Shown: piece by piece, positions 8,819 through 16,386 of the stretch
How positions within the stretch are numbered: position 1 is the first letter of the stretch
How the letters are laid out: each line of letters starts with the position of its first letter
Assembly (NCBI GenBank): GCA_964497925.1
Contig: CAZCFE010000012.1
Coordinates: 1-35,734, forward strand
Direction: 5' to 3'
DNA: 35,734 nucleotides
From: CAIYWZ01 sp964497925
GTDB taxonomy: Bacteria > Pseudomonadota > Alphaproteobacteria > CAIYWZ01
Position numbers and translations under genes: made by a program
The notes under the pieces: model-generated
Told to the model about the DNA's origin: nothing
Seen by the model: only the letters and a program-made list of their open reading frames with translations
Databases searched by the model: none

Positions 8819-8847
8819 TTGCTCGTTAATTATTTGTTAACTATTTT
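8819..8847 (+). promoter_or_regulatory. Putative promoter of the small secreted paralogue pair
   Basis: TTGCTC (8819-8824) and TATTTT (8842-8847) are 17 bases apart, just after bdhA and 42 bases before the ATG at 8890. Three GTTAA(T/C) hexamers (8825, 8836, 8851) lie in and around the spacer. The boxes are moderate matches only. Confidence 0.4.
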
Positions 8848-8889
8848 AGTGTTAATCTTAATTTAATTAACAATTATAAGGGGAAAATT

Positions 8890-9291
8890 ATGAAGAAAAC
8901 TATTCTATGGTCTTTAGTTTCGGGTATGTTTGCGGTTGTTCCAGCTAGCGTGTTTGCAACTGGGGTTAGTGATGCATGTAAGGCTGGGATTAAGGCTCAT
9001 GTGGAAAAGCAAAAAGGAAAAAGCAGTTTTGATGCCGACTTGTGTGCTACAAAAAAGAAAAAAAAGGTCAAGGCTTGTAAATCCGCCTCTATTGAAGATT
9101 ATGTGGAAGAATTGAAAAAACAGTGTAATGGAGATAAGCCAGCTGATGAAGAAAAACCAGCTGGAGATAAGCCAGCTGATGAAGAAAAACCAGCTGGAGA
9201 TAAGTCAGCTGAAGATAAGTCAGCTGAAGAATCTTCTTCAGATAAGAAAAAAGTTAAGACCAAAAAGACAAAGACTTCTTCTGAAGATTGA
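8890..9291 (+). CDS. Small secreted four-cysteine protein with acidic/lysine repeat tail
   Basis: I do not recognise the family. The 133-residue product has a signal peptide (MKKTILWSLV...VPASVFA, cleavage near residue 23), then a module of about 54 residues with cysteines at 30, 52, 63 and 79, then a low-complexity tail from residue 81 made of two GDKPADEEKPA units and degenerate copies ending in K/T/S-rich sequence. AAGGGG at 8878-8883 is an excellent ribosome binding site. The next gene (9325) encodes a paralogue with an almost identical signal peptide and the same VSD-x-Cys module, but with the repeats before the module. Four cysteines in an exported protein suggest two disulfides (inference). 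Confidence 0.8.
   Translation: MKKTILWSLVSGMFAVVPASVFATGVSDACKAGIKAHVEKQKGKSSFDADLCATKKKKKVKACKSASIEDYVEELKKQCNGDKPADEEKPAGDKPADEEKPAGDKSAEDKSAEESSSDKKKVKTKKTKTSSED
9130..9195 (+). repeat. Two 33-bp coding tandem repeats
   Basis: Two near-identical 33-bp units encode GDKPADEEKPA twice (residues 81-102), followed by a shortened third unit encoding GDKSAEDKSAEES. Their near identity at DNA level suggests recent duplication and possible copy-number variation between strains. Confidence 0.85.
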
Positions 9292-9324
9292 TAAAGTTTT
9301 TTTAAATGCGAAGGAAATAAAAAT

Positions 9325-9849
9325 ATGAAAAAAGCGATTTTATGGTCCTTGGTTTTGGGGATTCTTATAAATGTTCCTGCTGGGCTTGTGTATTCTTCTG
9401 ATGAAGAAACGCCTGTGACAGAAGAAGGTGCTTCTGAAAGTTCTGAAAAGGGCAAGGAAGAAGGGGCTTCTGAGGGGTCTGAAAAGGGCAAGGAAGAAGG
9501 GGCTTCTGAAGGTTCTGAAAAGAGCAAGGAAGAAGGTGCTTCTGAAGGGTCTGAAAAGGGCAAGGACAAGTCCAAAGATGAAGGTTCTGATAAGAGCAAA
9601 GACAAACCAAAAGAAGAAAAGCCTAAGAAGAAGAAAGTTTCAAAACCAGATGATATAAAGGTATCCGATGAATGTTGGGATGCGATGGTCGAAGCTAAAG
9701 GCGATGAATCTGGAAGAGACTGTAAAAAAGCTTTAAGACCTTTGCGAAAAGGAAAATCCAAAGATGGAGACAAACCTCCTTGTGCGGGTAAAGAGAATAA
9801 AAAAGGTTTCAAGAAAGCGATTAAAAATCTTTGTAAAAAAGAAGACTAG
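9325..9849 (+). CDS. Small secreted repeat protein with C-terminal four-cysteine module
   Basis: The 174-residue product is a paralogue of its upstream neighbour. It starts with a matching signal peptide (MKKAILWSLVLG...VPAGLVYSS). Residues 33-80 are four 12-residue repeats of the type EEGASEGSEKGK, followed by lysine/glutamate/aspartate-rich sequence to about 110. The C-terminal part (113-174) has VSDEC and cysteines at 117, 133, 153 and 170, matching the module at 26-80 of the neighbour. The module order is therefore reversed between the two proteins. GAAGGAA supplies the ribosome binding site; the 33-base gap from the upstream gene and the terminator after this gene indicate one transcript. 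Function unknown. Confidence 0.8.
   Translation: MKKAILWSLVLGILINVPAGLVYSSDEETPVTEEGASESSEKGKEEGASEGSEKGKEEGASEGSEKSKEEGASEGSEKGKDKSKDEGSDKSKDKPKEEKPKKKKVSKPDDIKVSDECWDAMVEAKGDESGRDCKKALRPLRKGKSKDGDKPPCAGKENKKGFKKAIKNLCKKED
9421..9564 (+). repeat. Four 36-bp coding tandem repeats
   Basis: Four consecutive 36-bp units encode EEGASESSEKGK, EEGASEGSEKGK, EEGASEGSEKSK and EEGASEGSEKGK. They differ by only a few bases. The repeat period explains the long open antisense frame on the other strand. Confidence 0.9.
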
Positions 9850-9882
9850 TTTTATCATTAGGCTACAAACGATTTGAAACAG

Positions 9883-9913
9883 CCCTTCAAAGATTTCTTT
9901 GGAGGGTTTTTTT
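9883..9913 (+). terminator. Rho-independent terminator after the paralogue pair
   Basis: A 10-bp stem (9883-9892 with 9897-9906, one G-U pair) with an ATTT loop is followed by seven T. It closes the transcript of the two small secreted proteins, 33 bases after the stop. Confidence 0.9.
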
Positions 9914-10030
9914 GTATGGTTATTATCTCTTAGCCATTTAATATGAATGATTGGACATAAAGGGCTTAAAAAAAATTCCAAGTTTATCCTTAAGGTCATG
10001 ACAAATTCTAAAGAATTGTCAAAATAATTA

Positions 10031-10059
10031 TTGACAATGTATCATGTGTATGATACACT
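10031..10059 (+). promoter_or_regulatory. Promoter with embedded operator-like dyad upstream of nrdJ
   Basis: A perfect TTGACA (10031-10036) and TACACT (10054-10059) are 17 bases apart. The spacer and -10 are covered by a perfect inverted repeat TGTATCAT-GTGT-ATGATACA (10038-10057), the layout of a repressor operator that blocks polymerase binding. A second imperfect dyad (10000-10020, arms of 9 bp with one bulge) lies just upstream. The sequence is not an NrdR box or a LexA GTTC-N7-GTTC box, so the regulator is unknown. The next gene is nrdJ, about 270 nt beyond the predicted start. The rest of the 9914-10338 region holds the two elements listed next, no convincing ORF, and no cobalamin riboswitch that I can see. 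Confidence 0.65.
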
Positions 10060-10150
10060 CTAATCACAATCAAGGAAGAAACAAAAAAGTTTTTATAAAA
10101 TTATAATGTGAATTATCAAGGTGTTTGGTAAAGACCAGGTTTTCCCTTTT

Positions 10151-10175
10151 TCTTGAAAAATCAAGATATTTTTTT
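10151..10175 (+). terminator. Weak terminator-like hairpin in the nrdJ leader
   Basis: TCTTGA-AAAA-TCAAGA (10151-10166) forms a perfect but AT-rich 6-bp stem followed by TATTTTTTT. It could end a transcript of about 110 nt started at the dyad promoter (10031-10059), or attenuate nrdJ. The stem is weak, so activity is uncertain. Confidence 0.4.
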
Positions 10176-10197
10176 AAAATATATATAAATATTTTTA

Positions 10198-10226
10198 TTG
10201 CAAAGAGAAGGAGAGGGGGATATATT
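10198..10226 (+). promoter_or_regulatory. Second putative nrdJ promoter
   Basis: TTGCAA (10198-10203) and TATATT (10221-10226) are 17 bases apart with a purine-rich spacer. This gives a leader of about 105 nt and lies downstream of the hairpin at 10151-10175, so nrdJ could be expressed independently of the dyad-containing promoter. Confidence 0.45.
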
Positions 10227-10338
10227 TTAATGTATTAAAGATTATCGCATGTGCCTGGCATTAAGAAAAAGATAAGCATAGGTTCCTTGAAATTTAAAAT
10301 AAAAATGTAATTATAAATATAAAAAAGAGGTTCTTTTC

Positions 10339-13300
10339 ATGAAGATTCAACGTCGTTTCACTACTGCTGATAAATCGCCTTATGCAGATATTGTTTTTCA
10401 CAAGGCTATATCTGAAATTAAAAATCCAGATGGATCTGTTGTGTTTCGTCTTGAAAATATTGATGTCCCTCAAAGTTGGTCTTCGGTCGCTTGTGATATT
10501 ATTGCACAAAAATATTTCCGAAAAGCAGGTGTTCCTTTGGCACTTAAAAAAGTGCATGAAGAAGGTATTCCTGTTTGGCTTCAAAGGCAAGTGGCGGATG
10601 AAACTGCTTTGGCATCTATTCCTGAAAATCAAAGAACCACGAGTGAAATTTCTGCAACCCAAGTGTTTGACCGTATGGCAGGTGCTTGGACATATTGGGG
10701 ATGGAAAGGTGGGTATTTTGATGAAGAGCAAGATGCTAAGGCTTATTATGATGAAATGCGCTATATGCTTGCTTATCAAATGGCAGCACCAAATTCTCCG
10801 CAATGGTTTAATACTGGTTTGCATTGGGCTTATGGAATTGATGGCGGATCCCAAGGGCATTATTATGTTGACTTTAAAACAGGTGTTTTAACGACATCAA
10901 AATCATCATACGAGCATCCACAACCTCATGCATGTTTTATTCAAAGTGTAAGCGATGATTTGGTTAATGATGGCGGCATTATGGACTTATGGGTACGTGA
11001 AGCACGTTTATTCAAGTATGGATCAGGAACAGGATCTAACTTTTCTAAAATTAGAGGAAATGGAGAAAGTTTATCGGGGGGAGGGCGTTCTTCTGGGCTC
11101 ATGAGTTTCCTTAAAATTGGAGACAGGGCTGCAGGCGCTATTAAATCAGGTGGAACAACCAGAAGAGCTGCAAAAATGGTGATTTTGGATGTGGATCATC
11201 CAGATATTGAAGAATTTGTAAACTGGAAAGTTGAAGAAGAGCAAAAAGTTGCAAGCTTGGTTACAGGATCTCAAGTCATTAAGCGTAATTTAAAAAGCAT
11301 TTTTGATGCAATTCATGAGTTTAATGGAAAATTGGAAGATGCTTGTAATCCAAAATTAAACCAAGGGCTTAAAAGTGCAATTAAAACTGCCAAAAATGAA
11401 TTGGTTCCTGAAAATTATATTGGCCGTGTTTTGCAAATGACAGCCCAAGGCGCGCCAGAAATTGATTTTAATCAATTTACAACAGATTGGGACAGCGAAG
11501 CTTACCTGACTGTTTCTGGGCAAAATTCTAATAATACAGTTCGCGTGGACAATGTGTTTTTAAATGCTGTTTTGGAAGACAAAGATTGGTCTCTTATTAG
11601 AAGAACAGACGGAAATGTTCATAAAACGGTTAAAGCGGCCACTCTTTGGGATCAAATTAGCTATGCTGCATGGCAGTGCGCTGATCCTGGTGTACAATTT
11701 GACACAACTATTAATGAGTGGCATACATGCCCGCAAAGTGGTCGCATCAACGGTTCAAACCCTTGTTCTGAGTATATGTTTTTAGATGATACTGCCTGTA
11801 ATCTTGCATCTTTGAATCTTTATACATTTAAAAAAGACGGTGGTAAAGCGCATGAGCTTAATTTTGATATTGATGGATATAAGCATGCCGTATCTTTATG
11901 GACAACGACTCTTGAAATTTCGGTCACAATGGCACAATTCCCTTCTAAAGAAATTGCCCAAAGATCTTATGATTACAGAACTCTTGGGCTTGGATATGCC
12001 AACCTTGGTGGTCTTTTGATGTCTTGCGGAATTGCCTATGACAGCAAGCAAGGACGCGCAATTGCAGGAGCATTGGGTGCAATTATGACCGGTGTTTCTT
12101 ATAGTGTTTCTGCTCAAATGGCAAAAGAACTGGGAACTTTCCCAGGATACAAGGTCAACGCAAAAGATATGCTTCGCGTTATGTCAAACCACAGACAAGC
12201 CGCATATGGGAAAAGCGGAGGCTATAATGCTTTGACGATCCTTCCTGTGCCATTAAATGAGGCTGATTCTCCTAATAAAGACCTGATTGAAGAAGCACGT
12301 CATGCCTGGGATACAGCTTTTGAATTGGGATCTAAGCATGGCTTTAGAAATGCTCAAACAACAGTTATTGCGCCAACAGGTACCATTGGTCTTGTAATGG
12401 ATTGTGATACAACAGGAATTGAGCCAGATTTTGCCTTGGTCAAGTTCAAAAAACTTGCAGGTGGTGGATACTTTAGAATTATCAATCGCATGGTTCCAGA
12501 AGGTCTTGCCACGCTTGGGTATAGTAAAACTCAAATTGGTGATATTGAAAGATATATTTTGGGTCATGGAACTCTTGAAAATTCTCCTTTTATCAATTTT
12601 GGAACTTTGAAACAAAAAGGGTTTACACTCAAAGAAATGGAGCTTCTTAAAGCCTCTCTTGTAACGGCATTTGATATTCGTTTTGTGTTTAATAAATGGT
12701 CTTTGGGGGAAGAATTCCTTACAAAAACATTAAAAATTTCAAAAGATGAACTTAACAGATCAACTTTTAGTGTTTTGGAATATCTTGGATTCACAAAAGA
12801 TCAAATTGATGCGGCCAATGAATATTGCTGTGGAACAATGACAATTGAAGGTGCTCCGCATCTAAATGACAAATATTACAGTGTATTTGATTGTGCAAGT
12901 CCTTGTGGTAAAAAAGGTGTTCGATATTTGTCTGCGCAAAGTCACATTGAAATGATGGCATCAGTTCAGCCATTTATTTCAGGTGCAATCTCAAAAACAA
13001 TCAATATGCCAGCTCAAGCATCCATCGATGATTGTAAACAAGCTTATATGTTATCCTGGAAGCTGGGTCTTAAATCAAATGCTCTTTATAGAGACGGCTC
13101 AAAGCTTTCCCAGCCATTAAGCAGCTCTTTGGTTGAAGATATTGAAGATTTCAAAGATTCTCCAAAAGTTGAACAAGTTGTGCATTTGAGTGAGAAGATT
13201 GTAGAGCGCGTTATTGAGCGTGTTGTGTCTGGAAAACGTCATCGTCTTCCAGAGCGTCGCAAGGGATATACGCAAAAAGCAATGGTAGGTGGACATAAAG

Positions 13301-13923
13301 TCTATATCACAACAGGTGAATATCAAAATGGGCGTTTAGGCGAGCTTTTTATCAGCATGCATAAAGAAGGTGCAGCGTTTAGAAGCCTTATGAGCAACTT
13401 TGCAATGGCAATCTCAATTGGTCTTCAATATGGCGTTCCTTTGGAAGAGTTTGTTGAAGCTTTCACATTTACACGTTTTGATCCATCAGGCCGTGTTGAA
13501 GGAAACTCATCCATTAAAATGGCAACGTCCGTGATTGATTATATTTTCCGAGAGCTTGCAATTTCTTATCTTGGCAGAACTGATCTTGCGCATAGCATTC
13601 CAGAAGAAATGGACCCAGGCAGCATAGGGACTCCTCAAAGGCAAGAGCAAGAAGCCGATACAGTTGTTGCATTTGCAAGTTCTGGTTTTACGCGCGGTAA
13701 TTTCTTTGTCATGTCAAACAGCGCGACAACTCCTGCAGAACAGCAGGAAGATCAACAGTCATCAGAAGGGCCTTCTACAGTATCTACTGCTCAAAAAGTG
13801 GCGCAAGCAAAGCTTCAAGGATATCAAGGTGATGCATGCAGCGAGTGTGGAAATTTCACGCTTGTACGCAATGGGACATGTTTGAAGTGTAATACATGCG
13901 GATCAACGAGTGGCTGCTCTTAA
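10339..13923 (+). CDS. nrdJ: Class II adenosylcobalamin-dependent ribonucleotide reductase
   Basis: NrdJ reduces ribonucleotides to deoxyribonucleotides using adenosylcobalamin to generate the catalytic thiyl radical, so it works with or without oxygen. The 1194-residue protein matches the long alphaproteobacterial form. The active-site signature N474-P-C476-S-E478 is intact. The C-terminus carries redox-active and zinc-ribbon-like cysteines (CSEC at 1167-1170, then cysteines at 1181, 1184, 1187 and 1193). GAGG at 10327-10330 precedes the ATG. Two promoters and a dyad lie upstream. The DUF2628-like gene begins on the base after the stop. The enzyme implies cobalamin supply; no cobalamin synthesis or transport genes are in the window. 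Confidence 0.96.
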   Translation: MKIQRRFTTADKSPYADIVFHKAISEIKNPDGSVVFRLENIDVPQSWSSVACDIIAQKYFRKAGVPLALKKVHEEGIPVWLQRQVADETALASIPENQRTTSEISATQVFDRMAGAWTYWGWKGGYFDEEQDAKAYYDEMRYMLAYQMAAPNSPQWFNTGLHWAYGIDGGSQGHYYVDFKTGVLTTSKSSYEHPQPHACFIQSVSDDLVNDGGIMDLWVREARLFKYGSGTGSNFSKIRGNGESLSGGGRSSGLMSFLKIGDRAAGAIKSGGTTRRAAKMVILDVDHPDIEEFVNWKVEEEQKVASLVTGSQVIKRNLKSIFDAIHEFNGKLEDACNPKLNQGLKSAIKTAKNELVPENYIGRVLQMTAQGAPEIDFNQFTTDWDSEAYLTVSGQNSNNTVRVDNVFLNAVLEDKDWSLIRRTDGNVHKTVKAATLWDQISYAAWQCADPGVQFDTTINEWHTCPQSGRINGSNPCSEYMFLDDTACNLASLNLYTFKKDGGKAHELNFDIDGYKHAVSLWTTTLEISVTMAQFPSKEIAQRSYDYRTLGLGYANLGGLLMSCGIAYDSKQGRAIAGALGAIMTGVSYSVSAQMAKELGTFPGYKVNAKDMLRVMSNHRQAAYGKSGGYNALTILPVPLNEADSPNKDLIEEARHAWDTAFELGSKHGFRNAQTTVIAPTGTIGLVMDCDTTGIEPDFALVKFKKLAGGGYFRIINRMVPEGLATLGYSKTQIGDIERYILGHGTLENSPFINFGTLKQKGFTLKEMELLKASLVTAFDIRFVFNKWSLGEEFLTKTLKISKDELNRSTFSVLEYLGFTKDQIDAANEYCCGTMTIEGAPHLNDKYYSVFDCASPCGKKGVRYLSAQSHIEMMASVQPFISGAISKTINMPAQASIDDCKQAYMLSWKLGLKSNALYRDGSKLSQPLSSSLVEDIEDFKDSPKVEQVVHLSEKIVERVIERVVSGKRHRLPERRKGYTQKAMVGGHKVYITTGEYQNGRLGELFISMHKEGAAFRSLMSNFAMAISIGLQYGVPLEEFVEAFTFTRFDPSGRVEGNSSIKMATSVIDYIFRELAISYLGRTDLAHSIPEEMDPGSIGTPQRQEQEADTVVAFASSGFTRGNFFVMSNSATTPAEQQEDQQSSEGPSTVSTAQKVAQAKLQGYQGDACSECGNFTLVRNGTCLKCNTCGSTSGCS

Positions 13924-14355
13924 ATGAAACCTGAAGAAAGCTTATTTCTCGAACACATCTCTTCTCGCACGCAGTCACAATCTTTGCGTGCGAGTGAGTA
14001 TTATCTATATGCTTTGAAGAAATCTGACGGGTCTTTTAAATTCATTTCTTGGAATTGGGCAGCATTTTTCGGACCGCTTTATTGGATGGTGTATAGACGT
14101 CTTTATATGCCAGCTTTGTTTTTTTTGTTTGGAAAAATGATGTTGGGCTTGTTTTTCCCTCGTTTGGGATTAATTTCCTTTATTATTCCACATGTTTTCT
14201 TAGGGATGTTTGGGACAACTCTTTATCTTGATTTTATTACGAAACGTATAAGACAAGAACAGCCACCACTTGGAACTGACGGTTTTTTTGCTGTTCTTAT
14301 TTTTATGATTGTTGAAATTGCAACTGTAACTCTTGTTTTAAGAGTTCTTGCTTAG
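13924..14355 (+). CDS. Small DUF2628-like inner-membrane protein
   Basis: The 143-residue protein has a soluble N-terminal stretch with the FKFISWNWAAFFGPLYWMVYRR motif (about 38-60) typical of DUF2628 (PF10947) proteins, then hydrophobic segments at about 61-78, 81-102 and 120-142. Its function is unknown. The ATG abuts the nrdJ TAA with no gap, so translation probably depends on ribosomes finishing nrdJ. The 3' end overlaps the convergent glyQ gene by 18 bases. Confidence 0.75.
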   Translation: MKPEESLFLEHISSRTQSQSLRASEYYLYALKKSDGSFKFISWNWAAFFGPLYWMVYRRLYMPALFFLFGKMMLGLFFPRLGLISFIIPHVFLGMFGTTLYLDFITKRIRQEQPPLGTDGFFAVLIFMIVEIATVTLVLRVLA

Positions 14356-15207
14356 ATTGACTTCACAGCAACCTTTTGCCATTGCTCTTACGCGTCCAAT
14401 GTAGCTTGCACGTTCAAGAACGCTGATTGCGCCTCTTGAATCTAAAAGATTAAAGATATGGCTAGATTTAATGCATTGTTCATATGCTGGAAGGCTTAAA
14501 TTTTTTTCTAAAAGTTTTTTGCATTCATCTTCAGCATCTTGAAAATGTGTAAAAAGCGTTGATATTGTGGCGTGTTCAAAGTTATATGCTGAAAATTCAA
14601 CTTCCATTTGGTGGTTGATGTCACGATATGTTAATTTTCCTTCGCCTTCAATCCCGTTCCAGTTTAAATCATACACATTTTCAACGCCTTGAATATTCAT
14701 CGCCAAACGTTCAAGTCCGTAGGTTAGCTCTGCGCATACGCGTTCGCAGGCAATTCCGCCAACTTGTTGAAAATATGTGAACTGTGTCACTTCCATCCCA
14801 TCGCACCAAACTTCCCATCCAAGGCCACTTGCGCCAAGTGTGGGGCTTTCCCAATCATCCTCTACAAAACGCAAATCATGTGTTTTTGGATCAATTCCAA
14901 GGGCAAAAAGACTTTCCAAGTAAAGCTCTTGAACATTGTCAGGAGATGGTTTTAATATGACTTGAAATTGGTGGTGACGTTGAACTCTGTTAGGATTCTC
15001 CCCATATCTTCCATCGCCTGGGCGTCTTGATGGTTGAACAAAGGCGGCTCTCCAAAAATCATTGCCCAAAGCTTTAAGTGTGGTTGCTGGATGAAAAGTC
15101 CCTGCGCCCATTTCAATATCATAAGGCTCTAAAATTGCACACCCTTGCTTGCCCCAAAAATCTTTGAGAATATGAATAATTTCTTGGAAGGATATTTTTT
15201 TTTGCAT
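14338..15207 (-). CDS. glyQ: Glycyl-tRNA synthetase alpha subunit
   Basis: GlyQ is the catalytic subunit of the alpha2-beta2 class II glycyl-tRNA synthetase, forming glycyl-adenylate and charging tRNA-Gly with GlyS. The 289-residue product is full length, with FVQPSRRPGDGRYGENPNR as motif 2 (56-74), the conserved VEDDWESPTLGASGLGWEVW block, and motif 3 ELTYGLERLAM. The ATG at 15207 has an AAGG site upstream. The beta-subunit gene glyS, usually next to or fused with glyQ, does not follow: the 3' end runs into the DUF2628-like gene. glyS must lie elsewhere if the enzyme is functional. Confidence 0.96.
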   Translation of the reverse strand: MQKKISFQEIIHILKDFWGKQGCAILEPYDIEMGAGTFHPATTLKALGNDFWRAAFVQPSRRPGDGRYGENPNRVQRHHQFQVILKPSPDNVQELYLESLFALGIDPKTHDLRFVEDDWESPTLGASGLGWEVWCDGMEVTQFTYFQQVGGIACERVCAELTYGLERLAMNIQGVENVYDLNWNGIEGEGKLTYRDINHQMEVEFSAYNFEHATISTLFTHFQDAEDECKKLLEKNLSLPAYEQCIKSSHIFNLLDSRGAISVLERASYIGRVRAMAKGCCEVNLSKNS

Positions 15208-15360
15208 AATAAACGCCTTTTTATAATTAATAAATCATTCTATTTTGTATCATAACAAAAATTATTTTTCTAGCTATTTTAAAATAATTGTATAAAAAAA
15301 ATCTCAAAAACCGTGTTTCTTTAACACTTTATTTACTTTTTTCTTCCATGTTGAATGTAG

Positions 15361-15418
15361 CTGGCCGTGAAATTTCAACAACAATAAAAAAGAAATCTTT
15401 ATGGCCGGTTCTTTTTTT
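15361..15418 (+). terminator. Terminator-like hairpin upstream of the secreted-protein gene at 15481
   Basis: A long imperfect stem pairs 15361-15376 with 15392-15408 (outer GGCC/GGCC, inner GAAATTTC-type pairing, one bulged C at 15397 and some G-U pairs) around a 15-nt A-rich loop, followed by TTCTTTTTTT. No plus-strand gene ends nearby (the closest ends at 14355), so it may end a small RNA from 15208-15360 or be part of a leader. That interval shows no ORF. Confidence 0.55.
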
Positions 15419-15447
15419 ATCTTTGAATATTGAAATTCCAACAAATT

Positions 15448-15479
15448 AACCTTATCTTGAAATCAAGAAAGGTTTTTTT
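15448..15479 (+). terminator. Terminator-like hairpin directly before the ATG at 15481
   Basis: AACCTT and CTTG (15448-15459) pair with CAAG and AAGGTT (15464-15474) around AAAT, followed by an unbroken T run to 15479. The ATG at 15481 comes two bases later, and the 3' arm holds the only Shine-Dalgarno-like sequence (AGAAAGG). The element could terminate transcription or sequester the ribosome binding site. Confidence 0.6.
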
Positions 15480-15480
15480 G

Positions 15481-16377
15481 ATGAAAAAATTATGGTTTGT
15501 TTTTGTGATATTTTTTTTAAATGGAAAGTTGTTGCCATCTGATAGGCCAATTTCTTATGACCCAGCCCAAATCTATTATCAAGATAAAATTTATGCCGGG
15601 GTTGAGTTTGTGGGTCTTTGTGCTGACGAGGTAGGGTTTCTTGAAATTTCAAAACGATTAAATCCTGATATTCTTGATTATGCAACTGGGATGATTTGGC
15701 CTCAAATGCCAGTTTCTCAGCGCCAAACTTTGCTAGAAGATCTGGCTGTTCTTGATGAAGATCAAATAAGTCTTTTGGCGTTATTTGAGGGGCAAGAGAT
15801 GTTGCCAGAAACCATGCACCCAATTAACCGTATAAAAGTTGTTCAAAGGGTTAAATTATTGGGATATAGAAGCGTTTCTGAGAAACTTTTACAAATCATG
15901 AACTTGCAAGAGATGACATCAAAAGAAAAAGAGAGTTGTTTTGCAAGAGTTTTGATGATAGATGATTTTTGTTTAGGAAGTAATGGTTTTTTAGAATCTT
16001 TGCTTGGGGGGCTTGAAGAAATGGATCATCCTCTTGTTATCAGGGCTTTTCAAAAATCAAAACTATCAAATATGAGAGCAGGTTTGTGTGCAAATTTATT
16101 GATTGATATTATGATGCCAGCTGTTCAAAGAATTGATATTTTAGAAAAAATTTCTGAATTTGGAGATGGAGAAAATGCTGTTTTGCTTAATACAAACTTT
16201 TCCAAGATTTTCTTGGAGATGCCATGTGATGAAAAAATGTGTCTTTTAAAAGATCTTAGCACTGGTTCAAAAGAATTTATTACTCAAAAAATGTCCCATA
16301 TTGCTTACCAGAGGGATGTTTTGAGAGGCAGAAGCAAGAAGAAAAAAATCATTCTTGCTCGGTTGCCAAAAATTTAG
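15481..16377 (+). CDS. Secreted helical protein of unknown function
   Basis: I do not recognise this protein. The 298-residue product starts with a clear signal peptide (MKKLWFVFVIFFLNGKLL). The mature part is mostly helical and acidic, with a basic SKKKK cluster near the C-terminus. The start at 15481 is preferred over an upstream TTG at 15430 because it yields the signal peptide and has AGAAAGG nearby. Two successive terminator-like hairpins precede it, suggesting conditional expression. The stop codon lies inside a 16-bp palindrome, 7 bases from the stop of the convergent small acidic gene. Confidence 0.75.
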   Translation: MKKLWFVFVIFFLNGKLLPSDRPISYDPAQIYYQDKIYAGVEFVGLCADEVGFLEISKRLNPDILDYATGMIWPQMPVSQRQTLLEDLAVLDEDQISLLALFEGQEMLPETMHPINRIKVVQRVKLLGYRSVSEKLLQIMNLQEMTSKEKESCFARVLMIDDFCLGSNGFLESLLGGLEEMDHPLVIRAFQKSKLSNMRAGLCANLLIDIMMPAVQRIDILEKISEFGDGENAVLLNTNFSKIFLEMPCDEKMCLLKDLSTGSKEFITQKMSHIAYQRDVLRGRSKKKKIILARLPKI

Positions 16378-16386
16378 ATCTAAATT
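16371..16386. repeat. 16-bp perfect palindrome between two convergent stops
   Basis: AATTTAGATCTAAATT is its own reverse complement. It contains the TAG stop of the plus-strand gene (16375-16377) and touches the TAA stop of the minus-strand gene (16385-16387). No T run follows on either strand, so it is not a typical intrinsic terminator. Confidence 0.7.

Noticed and set aside
9099..9812. 237-codon open frame on the minus strand across the small secreted genes
   Set aside because: It is antisense to the tandem repeats, whose 33/36-bp periods (multiples of three) keep all frames open. It has no ribosome binding site and only mirrors the repeats (serine/proline-rich).
10249..10275. Short ORF (MCLALRKR) in the nrdJ leader
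   Set aside because: Eight codons, no Shine-Dalgarno at the right distance and no support beyond chance.
10060..10338. Cobalamin riboswitch before nrdJ
   Set aside because: Expected for a B12-dependent enzyme's alternative system rather than for nrdJ itself, and I found no B12-box-like conserved sequence; only small hairpins are present.
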